Assembly (NCBI GenBank): GCA_020860575.1
Contig: JAJBUB010000004.1
Location: forward strand, 8,414 to 43,475
Length of the DNA: 35,062 nucleotides
DNA from: Clostridiales bacterium
GTDB lineage: Bacteria > Bacillota > Clostridia > Oscillospirales > Oscillospiraceae
Reading direction: 5' to 3'
Both the position numbers and the translations under genes were made by a program. The notes below the pieces were generated by a model that made no database searches, was not told the origin of the DNA, and was given only the letters and a program-made list of their open reading frames with translations. Positions 27,956-35,062 of this stretch are shown piece by piece (positions within the stretch are counted from its first letter, which is position 1; each line of letters starts with the position of its first letter).

Positions 27956-27998
27956 CAACCGGCCCTGTCTGAGCGGATTCAGGCAGGGCCGGTTTCGT
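27956..27998. terminator. bidirectional intrinsic terminator between the metal ATPase and nif3-like gene
   Basis: AACCGGCCCTGTCTGA-GCGGA-TTCAGGCAGGGCCGGTT stem between convergent genes. Confidence 0.75.
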
Positions 27999-28798
27999 TA
28001 TGCGTAGCTCAGGACCTCGTGATGGGTCCGGGAGACGATGACCTCCAATTGGGGGAATCCCTCCTCCAGCCAGCCTCGCAGCACCGGGACCACCACGTTT
28101 TCCGTGGGAAAGTGGCCCGCGTCGATGAGGGTCAGGCCCAGCTCCTCTGCGTCCAGGAAGTGGTTGTATTTCAGGTCAGAGGTGATGAAGGCGTCGCATC
28201 CGGCGGCCCGGACAGCCTCCAGCATACTGCCGCAGGCGCCGCCGCCCACCGCCACCCGGCGGATGGGCCGTCCCCCGTCCACATATCGGAGACCGTTGGG
28301 CCGGAGGGCGATCTTCACCCGCTCCAGCAGCGCCTCGGTGGTCAGCGTCTCCGGCAGCAGTCCCACCCGGCCGATACCGGCAGGCCGCCCCTGGTCGTCT
28401 GTGCCGCTGGCCTCCAACAGAGACACCTGCTCCAGCCCCAGCGCATCCGCCAGGGCGGAGTTCACCCCGCCCTCCACGGCGTCCAGATTGGTGTGACAGC
28501 AGATAGCGGCCAGCCCCAGCCGGGCCATGCTCCACAGCTTCCGGCCCACCAGGTCCTCCGGGGCCAGGGTGACATGGCGTACCGGGTTAAAAATGAGGGG
28601 ATGGTGGCTGACGATGAGCTGAGCGTCCCGCTCCGCCGCTTCACTAATCACCTGGTCGGTGATGTCCAGGGCCACCAGCACCCGCCGGACCTCTCCCGCA
28701 GGGTCGCCCACCAGCAGCCCGGAGTTGTCCCAGCTCTCCTGGAGCCGGAAGGGGGCCTTTTGGTCTAAATACGCTCTGATTTCCTCTACTGTCGTCAT
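27998..28798 (-). CDS. Nif3-like dinuclear metal center hexameric protein
   Basis: 266 aa starting MTTVEEIRAYLDQKAPFRLQESWDNSGLLVGDP. VSHHPLIFNPVRH, CCHTNLDAVEGGVN, VGGGACGSMLEAVRAAGCDAFITSDLKYNHFLDAEELGLTLIDAGHFPTE. Confidence 0.93.
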   Translation of the reverse strand: MTTVEEIRAYLDQKAPFRLQESWDNSGLLVGDPAGEVRRVLVALDITDQVISEAAERDAQLIVSHHPLIFNPVRHVTLAPEDLVGRKLWSMARLGLAAICCHTNLDAVEGGVNSALADALGLEQVSLLEASGTDDQGRPAGIGRVGLLPETLTTEALLERVKIALRPNGLRYVDGGRPIRRVAVGGGACGSMLEAVRAAGCDAFITSDLKYNHFLDAEELGLTLIDAGHFPTENVVVPVLRGWLEEGFPQLEVIVSRTHHEVLSYA

Positions 28799-29505
28799 GG
28801 CAGCTCTCCCCTCTCCGCGGCATTTCGCCACTGTTCCAGCTCGTTTCCGGCCCTCGTCAGCTCGTCCAGCCGTATCACATCCGGCTGGGCGGCGTGGAGC
28901 AGGCCCTCTCTCTGCCGCCGGAGCCGTTCCAGCTCGTGGCAAAGATAATCTCCCCAGGGACAGCCTGCCGCCCAGGTTGCCGGCCGTCCGGCGATGCGGG
29001 TCCCCGGCGTCCAGTAGGTGTCGCTCTCCCCGCCGAGGACCACCAGGACAGTGTACCACCGCTGCTCCTCCCGGACGCAGTACTCCTGCCGGATGGCGTA
29101 GCCGTTTTCCGTCAGCCACTCCCGCAGCTCCGGCAGATTGCTCTGGGGCTGGAGCAGGAGACGGACATTTTCCCGTGTCCAGGGGGCGGCGGCCAGGATG
29201 CCCCGCACTGTATCTCCTCCCATCCCGGCTATGGCGATGCAGTCCGCCTCGTGGGGGGACAGGGCGGCCAGTCCATCGGAAAGACGAAATTGAATCTGCT
29301 CTGTGCAGCCGAACCGCTCCGCCGTCTCCCTGGCATGGGCCAGGGGGCCGGGGCGGAGATCTCCGGCGATGGCGGTTTCAACGACCCCGTTCCGGAGCAG
29401 CCACACCGGGAGATAGGCGTGGTCGGTGCCGATATCCGCAAAGCGGCAGCCTCTGGGCACCAGGGCCGCCACCGTCCGGAGCCGGGGAGATAATTCCAGT
29501 GTCAT
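28795..29505 (-). CDS. trmK: tRNA (adenine(22)-N(1))-methyltransferase, TrmK family
   Basis: MTLELSPRLRTVAALVPRGCRFADIGTDHAYLPVWLL..AIAGDLRPGPLAHA, IAGMGGDTVRGIL, LLLQPQSNLPELREWLTENGY. Confidence 0.9.
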   Translation of the reverse strand: MTLELSPRLRTVAALVPRGCRFADIGTDHAYLPVWLLRNGVVETAIAGDLRPGPLAHARETAERFGCTEQIQFRLSDGLAALSPHEADCIAIAGMGGDTVRGILAAAPWTRENVRLLLQPQSNLPELREWLTENGYAIRQEYCVREEQRWYTVLVVLGGESDTYWTPGTRIAGRPATWAAGCPWGDYLCHELERLRRQREGLLHAAQPDVIRLDELTRAGNELEQWRNAAERGELP

Positions 29506-29523
29506 AGCGCACCTCGAAACTCG

Positions 29524-29561
29524 AAAAAAAGGAAGGCCGCCGGAGCTTGTTCCGGCGGCCT
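29524..29561 (-). terminator. intrinsic terminator downstream of the DUF1858 gene
   Basis: Minus strand AGGCCGCCGGA-ACAAGC-TCCGGCGGCCT followed by TCCTTTTTTT. Confidence 0.8.
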
Positions 29562-29581
29562 GTTCGGTCTGGTCTGCCGCC

Positions 29582-29788
29582 TTACTCTGGAAGGTCGACA
29601 ATGCTGTTCAGCTCGTCCAGCAGGGTGTCCACGTCCACGCCGTGAACCATGCAGGCCTCCTCTACCGTCTCGCCCATGGAGGCGGGGCAGTACAGGCAGT
29701 GCATCCCGATGGACATGAACAGCGGGGCCGCATCCGGGGCAATCCGCAGAATATCGCTGATAATGGTATCCTTGGTGATCTCCGTCAT
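29582..29788 (-). CDS. DUF1858-type small protein
   Basis: MTEITKDTIISDILRIAPDAAPLFMSIGMHCLYCPASMGETVEEACMVHGVDVDTLLDELN. CxxC in the canonical position. Possible upstream start at 29806. Confidence 0.85.
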   Translation of the reverse strand: MTEITKDTIISDILRIAPDAAPLFMSIGMHCLYCPASMGETVEEACMVHGVDVDTLLDELNSIVDLPE

Positions 29789-29910
29789 GGTGATTCCCTC
29801 CGTCATGGTGATTTCCGCCTTTGGCGGCGGTCGATTTTTCTGATCGCCCCTATTATACCCGGAAGGGACCGGATTTTCAACCGTTTTCCTCGTTCTCCTC
29901 CAGAAATTTG

Positions 29911-30771
29911 CTACCGGATATTGATCGTCCAGCACTCTGGAGAGAGACGCACCAGGAGGTAGGCCTCCTCCGTCCCTGTGGCGTCGTCGCCATAAGCTAT
30001 CACCTGTCCGTTGACATACTCCGTCTGCTCACCGGTGGACGAAAGCGCATCTGCGGGCAGAAAGAGATAGGCGCTCATGGTGCCGTTATCGCCCCCGGAG
30101 TAACCGATGTCCCCCTCGTCCAGGGCGTCCGACAGCTCTTCATGCTCCCGGAGGATCTCCAGATAGCTCTCCGCCAGAACGGAGGTCAAAGTCTCCAGGG
30201 CCTCTCCATTTGCATTGCCGGAGTCCGTATATCCCATTACCTCTGTCAGCTCTGCCCCGCCGTCGCAGTAGACCGTCAGAGGCAGTCCCGTCTCGTCGTC
30301 CACTAGCAGGGAGCAGAACATGGGTTCTCCGGATAGCTCTCCAAAGAAAACCACGTCCCAGCACTGAAACGCCGTCTCGCCGGTCTCGTCCACGAAAAGG
30401 TGGCAGCTCACCTCAGGCTCGCAATCGTCCAGTTGCCAGGGATAAAGCCCCAGCGCCGTCTGAAGCCGGTCCAAAATCTCCTGACTGATGGCAATCACAT
30501 CCTCCGAGGTCAGCCCCATCTCTGACTCGTCCATGGAATAATTGCTGGTGTAGCCATCACGGATGCAGTACACCCGGGAAAGATAGGTGTCTAAGGAAAA
30601 GCTCTGGCTCTGAGTCAGGCTCAGCCCCGCCACGTCGGCCAGGACAGTCTGGGTCTGGGCCATGGCGTCCTGATAAGGAAAGGCCAGACTGGGGAGCTGA
30701 CTGAACAGGAACAGCACCGCCCCGGTACACGCCGCCGCCAAGGCAGTCAATAGCGCCCGTTTTCCTCTCAT
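29911..30771 (-). CDS. secreted or membrane-anchored protein of unknown function following the histidine kinase
   Basis: MRGKRALLTALAAACTGAVLFLFSQLPSLAF signal-anchor, then an acidic extracytoplasmic region. 4 nt overlap with the kinase gene. Confidence 0.75.
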   Translation of the reverse strand: MRGKRALLTALAAACTGAVLFLFSQLPSLAFPYQDAMAQTQTVLADVAGLSLTQSQSFSLDTYLSRVYCIRDGYTSNYSMDESEMGLTSEDVIAISQEILDRLQTALGLYPWQLDDCEPEVSCHLFVDETGETAFQCWDVVFFGELSGEPMFCSLLVDDETGLPLTVYCDGGAELTEVMGYTDSGNANGEALETLTSVLAESYLEILREHEELSDALDEGDIGYSGGDNGTMSAYLFLPADALSSTGEQTEYVNGQVIAYGDDATGTEEAYLLVRLSPECWTINIR

Positions 30772-32186
30772 GGTTTTTCTCCCCCTCTCAGCTCCACCGT
30801 GACCAGAGTCCCCTTTCCCGGCTCGCTCTGAAAGGTCATGGTCCCGTGGTGGATGCGGACGATCTCCCGGCACAGGGCCAGCCCCAGGCCCGCACCCCCC
30901 TGGGCCCGGGAGCGGGACTTGTCCACCCGGTAAAAGGCCTCGGTAAGCCGTTCGATCTCCTCCGGGGGAATCCCCCGGCCGTTGTCCATGACCTGTATCT
31001 CACAGCCGTCGTCCCCCGTGGGCCGGATGCCCAGCAGGAGAGTCTTCTCCCCGTCTCCGTCCAGGGCCTTTCGCCCGTTGTCCAGCAGATTCAGGATGAG
31101 GGACTTTACCAGCTCCGGCTCCAGCAGAGCGCTCCCTGGCTGGCAGTAGACCCGGAGGCAGATATCGTTCTTTTGCATCACCGGCTCCATGGTGTCCTTG
31201 ACCTGACGGGCCAGCTGGGGCAGGTCGGTCCGGGTGAGTGCAAAGTCGTCCTTCCCCAGCACCAGCAGGTCCAGCAGCTTCAAGGATAGGTGTTCCAGGC
31301 GGCTCCCCTCCAGGAAGATGTAATTCGCCGCCTGCCGAGCATCCTCCGGGGGAAGGCTCTGACTGCGGAGCAGGTCGGCATAGCCGATGATGGAGGTCAT
31401 GGGGGTTTTCAGCTCGTGGGCAAAGCTGCCCATAAACTCCTCCTGACGGTGCATGGTCTCCTGAAGCTGATTTACATAATCCTGGATGCTGTCCGCCATC
31501 CGGTCAAACTCCCTTGAGAGAGCTGCCACCTCGTCCCCGCCCCGGATACGGGAGCGACGGGACAGATCGCCCTGGGCCAGAGACTGGGCTGTGCGGGAGA
31601 GCCTGGTCAGGGGCCGGGTGAGCAGAGTGGCGATGAGCCAGGACAGCGCGCCCCCCAGGGCCACCGCCACCCAAAAGACCCGGAAGTAGATCTGCTGCTG
31701 GCTCTCCCGGAGGGCATAGACAGAGGACATATCATACAGCCCGTCCAGATAGCAGATCGTCTCTCCCATGCGGAATTGGCTGGTGATCTGATAGTAGCGG
31801 CTGTCCCCAGCGGCAAAGAGCTGCATCACCCCTTGCTCCTCCTGGGTGTCGACCCGGAGATCCAGCAGCAGGTCGGCAAATCTGCTGTCGCCGAGATAGA
31901 CTGTCTCCCCTGCCCCGTCTGTCACCCGGAGGGTGAGCCAGCCGCCGGTCTGCTGCCCGTCCATCTGGTTGAGGATGTCCGCCACGTCCTCCGGCCCAGT
32001 CTGGTCGCTGACGGCGTTGACCAGGCTCAGGGTGCTCTGCACCATCCGGTAGGATTGCACCGCCGCATCCTCCTCCTCGCCCAGCAGACTGGAAAAGGAC
32101 AGGGAGAGGAGCAGCGTTCCTCCCACTCCGAAGGACAGGGCCAGCACCAGCACAGTGGAGAGCAATATCTTGGTGCGAAAGCGCAT
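30768..32186 (-). CDS. sensor histidine kinase (HAMP, HisKA, HATPase)
   Basis: MRFRTKILLSTVLVLALSFGVGG, FMGSFAHELKTPMTSIIGYADLLR (H box), VKSLILNLLDNGRKAL (N box), VMDNGRGIPPEEI, GGAGLGLALCREIVRIHHG. Confidence 0.94.
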   Translation of the reverse strand: MRFRTKILLSTVLVLALSFGVGGTLLLSLSFSSLLGEEEDAAVQSYRMVQSTLSLVNAVSDQTGPEDVADILNQMDGQQTGGWLTLRVTDGAGETVYLGDSRFADLLLDLRVDTQEEQGVMQLFAAGDSRYYQITSQFRMGETICYLDGLYDMSSVYALRESQQQIYFRVFWVAVALGGALSWLIATLLTRPLTRLSRTAQSLAQGDLSRRSRIRGGDEVAALSREFDRMADSIQDYVNQLQETMHRQEEFMGSFAHELKTPMTSIIGYADLLRSQSLPPEDARQAANYIFLEGSRLEHLSLKLLDLLVLGKDDFALTRTDLPQLARQVKDTMEPVMQKNDICLRVYCQPGSALLEPELVKSLILNLLDNGRKALDGDGEKTLLLGIRPTGDDGCEIQVMDNGRGIPPEEIERLTEAFYRVDKSRSRAQGGAGLGLALCREIVRIHHGTMTFQSEPGKGTLVTVELRGGEKP

Positions 32187-32187
32187 A

Positions 32188-32844
32188 TCAGGCCTCCAGC
32201 CGGTAGCCCACCTTGGGGATGGCCACCAGCCGACGCTCCCAACCCACCTTGCGCCGGAGGCGCTGGACGTGGAGGTCCACCGTCCGGGTGGTGCTGGTAT
32301 ATTCTCCGCCCCAGACCCGCTGATAGATGGTCTCCCGGTAGAGTGCGATGCCGGGGTTTTGGGCAAAGAGCAGGAGCAGCTCGTATTCCTTGGGGGTCAG
32401 GGAGATCTCCTGCCCGTCCCGAAAGACCTGCATGGAGCGCAGGTCGATGTGCAGGCCGCCCACGTCCAAAGTGCTCGCCAGCTTCTGGTACCGGCGGAGC
32501 ACCACCTCCACCCGGGCCAGCAGCTCGATGATCTCAAAGGGCTTGACCAGATAGTCCTCCGCCCCCATCCGCAGGCCCTTCACCCGGTCGCTCACTGCAT
32601 TTTTCGCCGTGAGAAAGATGACCGGTATGCCCAGGGGCCGGATGTACTCCATCAGCTCAAAGCCGTCCGCACCGGGGAGCATGATGTCCAGTAAAATCAG
32701 GTCGAAAGCGGCATCCGCCTCCAGCAGGTCGGCGGCAGCCAGCCCGTCGTAGACGCAGCGGCACTGATACCCCGCCCTGGTCAGGCTCATGCGGATGAGG
32801 TCGGAAATCGCCCGCTCGTCCTCCACGATCAAAATTCGGATCAT
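32188..32844 (-). CDS. OmpR/PhoB-family response regulator
   Basis: MIRILIVEDERAISDLIRMSL, FDLILLDIMLPGADGFELME, LTAKN, winged helix LTPKEYELLLLFAQNPGIALYRETIYQRVWGGEYTSTTRTVDLHVQRLRRKV. Confidence 0.95.
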   Translation of the reverse strand: MIRILIVEDERAISDLIRMSLTRAGYQCRCVYDGLAAADLLEADAAFDLILLDIMLPGADGFELMEYIRPLGIPVIFLTAKNAVSDRVKGLRMGAEDYLVKPFEIIELLARVEVVLRRYQKLASTLDVGGLHIDLRSMQVFRDGQEISLTPKEYELLLLFAQNPGIALYRETIYQRVWGGEYTSTTRTVDLHVQRLRRKVGWERRLVAIPKVGYRLEA

Positions 32845-32945
32845 GTCTGCCTCCCTGCCGCCGGAGACTGGCTCCGGCCTGTTTTTCTCTCCCGAAATAT
32901 TACATCCGCTCTGCATCCAAACGGCATCCGCCCGGGCCGTATCAA

Positions 32946-32973
32946 AGGGCGCACAGCAGAAACCGTGCGCCCT
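32946..32973. terminator. terminator-like hairpin between the PRT-family and response-regulator genes
   Basis: AGGGCGCAC...GTGCGCCCT stem. Flanking A/T-runs on both sides. Confidence 0.6.
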
Positions 32974-32997
32974 GAAAAAATGTGTGATTGTTCGGCC

Positions 32998-33654
32998 TTA
33001 CAGCATGGAGTAGCCGTTCCGGTTGACCAGCGCATCCACCGGGACGCCCTGCTTGCAGTAGGGGCAGTTGGTGTAGTCATAGCTCCGGTAGTCCGGGAGC
33101 GAGCTGACGTCGAAGATGCTGTCGATCTGTACTCCGTCCATCTGGCTGATGTTGCTGAAGATGGAGGAGACGCCTCTGGGCACGCCGCCGTAGAACTGGA
33201 TGGTTTCAATGGCCTTGTGTACCGTGTAGCCGGTGGTGATGGAGGCCATGAGAACGATGCAGTCCCGGTTCTGGATGAGGGACTTGTAGTTATCCCGGAA
33301 GATGAGCTGACTGGTGTTGGCGTTCTGCTCCGGGGTGACGATAGCCACCTCTTTCTTGGCGTTCAGGCCCCGGCCCAGGTGGGAGTCCACCAGCATCCCC
33401 GCCAGCAGCGTGCCGATGACCTCGGTGCCGTCCATACAGAGGATGGTGTCCACCGGGATGTTGTTCTTATACTTCCGGGAGAGGACGTCGGCCACCGCCT
33501 TGGCCTCCCGGTAAACCGTCTTCATGGAGGTCAGCTCCATAAAATAGTTGATGTGGGAGTGGTTGGTGATAAAATGGCCCGGAATGGCCTTGAGATACAG
33601 GTCCGTGTTTTTGTTCTTTGCATAGAACTTGACAATCTTATGGTCCAGCGACAT
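32998..33654 (-). CDS. phosphoribosyltransferase-family protein with C-terminal CPYC motif
   Basis: MSLDHKIVKFYAKNKNTDLYLKAIPGHFITNHSHINYF, VDTILCMDGTEVIGTLLA, CIVLMASITTGYTVHKAIETIQFYGG (PRPP-loop-like), YTNCPYCKQGVPVD. Confidence 0.7.
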   Translation of the reverse strand: MSLDHKIVKFYAKNKNTDLYLKAIPGHFITNHSHINYFMELTSMKTVYREAKAVADVLSRKYKNNIPVDTILCMDGTEVIGTLLAGMLVDSHLGRGLNAKKEVAIVTPEQNANTSQLIFRDNYKSLIQNRDCIVLMASITTGYTVHKAIETIQFYGGVPRGVSSIFSNISQMDGVQIDSIFDVSSLPDYRSYDYTNCPYCKQGVPVDALVNRNGYSML

Positions 33655-33749
33655 AAGGAGCACCTCCGATATCAGGATGGGAACATTATAAGGCATTCCG
33701 CTCGAAAAAGCAAGATACTTTTGGAAAAATGAATGTATTTATTCTGCCG

Positions 33750-34289
33750 TCAGCCGCTCACGCCGTACTGCTCCGCCAGCTCGCACAGGTATTCCGCCAT
33801 GGACTGTCCCTCAGGTGGGGTAAACTCCGCCCCGTTGTAGGTGTAAGGCCCGTCTATGGGAAAATCTATCCTGTCCCGTACTGCGAGGATATGGGGGTGC
33901 TCGGCCTCCTCCGACTGGACGCCCTCCATCAGCAGGAGCAGGTACTGCTGCCCGGTGTCGTAGACCGGTGCCATGCCTCCGTCCCGGTTCTGGTCACACA
34001 GGGCATACACATACAGCTCCTCCTCCGTCCAGGTGCCGTACAGCACCTCGTCCACCTGAAAGAGATAGTAGACATAATCCTCATATGCCTCCATGCTCTG
34101 ATAGGTAGCGGAGACGGCCAGATCGCTCTCGCAGACCAGGGCCTCCAGCTCGTAGGTCTCCCCATCCACCGTCGTCTCGGTGGGCAGGGCCGCAATGCTA
34201 CCGTCGGAGGCCCCGCTGTCGCAGCCAGTGAGCAGCAGGAGCATACACAGTACCGTCAAAATTGCCGTCCATCGAGTCCTGTTTTTCAT
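33750..34289 (-). CDS. lipoprotein of unknown function
   Basis: 179 aa MKNRTRWTAILTVLCMLLLLTGCDSGASDGS: signal peptide with LLTGC lipobox. Confidence 0.75.
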   Translation of the reverse strand: MKNRTRWTAILTVLCMLLLLTGCDSGASDGSIAALPTETTVDGETYELEALVCESDLAVSATYQSMEAYEDYVYYLFQVDEVLYGTWTEEELYVYALCDQNRDGGMAPVYDTGQQYLLLLMEGVQSEEAEHPHILAVRDRIDFPIDGPYTYNGAEFTPPEGQSMAEYLCELAEQYGVSG

Positions 34290-34330
34290 GTGACACCATC
34301 CCTTCCCATTTTCCGTATTCCTTCTTTTTT

Positions 34331-34357
34331 ATTATACTGAGGGGGGATAATTGTCAA
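34331..34357 (-). promoter_or_regulatory. putative promoter for the lipoprotein gene
   Basis: Minus strand TTGACA - 15 nt - TATAAT. Spacing is short. Confidence 0.5.
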
Positions 34358-34437
34358 TGACATTTACTGAACTTCTATCCATATTGACCTATTTTCTCCC
34401 TTCACGAAAGATTTACACATCTGGAAATGTAATTCTC

Positions 34438-34465
34438 TTGCCATTTGCGCAGAATGTGATAAAAT
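34438..34465 (+). promoter_or_regulatory. putative promoter for the activase gene
   Basis: TTGCCA - 16 nt - TAAAAT. Confidence 0.5.
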
Positions 34466-34539
34466 ATGACCTGAACGTAATTCCAGGGCAGACGAGCCTT
34501 GGGTCTCCCATTTTGAACAAGCGCAGGGGTAATCGCACT

Positions 34540-35062
34540 ATGAGCTATCGTATCGGCATTGACATCGGCTCCACCACTGTCAAGGTAGTGGTGCTGGACG
34601 ACGACAACAAACTGCTGTTCCGCTCCTATGAGCGGCACTTTTCCAAGGTCCGGGAACGGACCTGCCAGACCCTCCGCTCCATCGCCGACCGGTACAGTGG
34701 CCAGGACGTGAAGGCGGTCATCACCGGCTCCGCCGGTCTGGGCGTCAGTAAGGCAAGCGGGGTGGGCTTTGTCCAGGAGGTCTACGCCACCGCCGCGGCG
34801 GTGAACACCTACATCCCCGGCACCGACGCCGTCATCGAGCTGGGCGGCGAGGACGCCAAAATCATCTTCTTCGGCGGGGCGCTGGAGGAGCGGATGAACG
34901 GCTCCTGCGCCGGAGGCACCGGGGCCTTTATCGACCAGATGGCCACCCTGATGAACGTCACCGGCGACGAGCTGGATCGGCTGTCCATGGGGCACGAGAA
35001 GATCTATCCCATCGCCTCCCGCTGCGGCGTGTTCGCCAAGAGCGACATCCAGCCCATCCTGA
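34540..35062 (+). CDS. acyl-CoA dehydratase activase (2-hydroxyacyl-CoA dehydratase activator, BadF/BcrA-type ATPase), partial, continues past the window
   Basis: Read directly, since it is absent from the ORF track: MSYRIGIDIGSTTVKVVVLDDDNKLLF...VITGSAGLGVSKASGVGFVQEVYATAAAV...AVIELGGEDAKIIFFGG..MNGSCAGGTGAFIDQMATLM...ASRCGVFAKSDIQPIL. Confidence 0.92.
   Translation, partial: MSYRIGIDIGSTTVKVVVLDDDNKLLFRSYERHFSKVRERTCQTLRSIADRYSGQDVKAVITGSAGLGVSKASGVGFVQEVYATAAAVNTYIPGTDAVIELGGEDAKIIFFGGALEERMNGSCAGGTGAFIDQMATLMNVTGDELDRLSMGHEKIYPIASRCGVFAKSDIQPIL

Noticed and set aside
27998-29119. 373 aa version of the Nif3-like ORF, and the analogous N-terminal extensions of the pyrD (to 13214), pyrK (to 13816) and trmK (to 29601) ORFs
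   Set aside because: The extra N-terminal sequence is out-of-frame translation of the upstream gene or a terminator. Family-typical starts with RBS or ATGA-type overlaps lie further in.

Overview
GC-rich chromosomal window from a Firmicutes/Clostridia-type genome (gut Oscillospiraceae-like; inferred from gene content and codon style). It is mostly housekeeping. In order: a fabH 5' part with an in-frame TGA; tRNA-Pro(CGG); a lysine operon (asd-dapA-dapB-ACT, minus strand) behind a recognisable lysine riboswitch with terminator and antiterminator; queA; a small membrane protein; dgt-dnaG-rpoD; a pyrimidine operon (pyrC-pyrF-pyrK-pyrD plus a histidine phosphatase-GNAT fusion); two small proteins; pgsA-GT8; a LacI-family regulator directly upstream of comEC; hisC-DUF951; rarA; guanine deaminase; a stand-alone HMA protein plus Zn/Cd P-type ATPase behind an ArsR/SmtB-like operator; trmK-nif3; DUF1858; a response regulator-histidine kinase-secreted protein triad; a PRT-family protein; a lipoprotein; and the start of an acyl-CoA dehydratase activase. 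I see no prophage, transposase, CRISPR array or cas gene. The most unusual items are a ~161 bp imperfect foldback element next to the phosphatase-GNAT gene, a solitary type I-C CRISPR-repeat-like sequence, an 18 bp perfect palindrome over the pyr promoter -35, the LacI-comEC arrangement with two operator-like palindromes, the phosphatase-GNAT fusion, and the interrupted fabH. No complete undescribed system can be demonstrated from the sequence alone.
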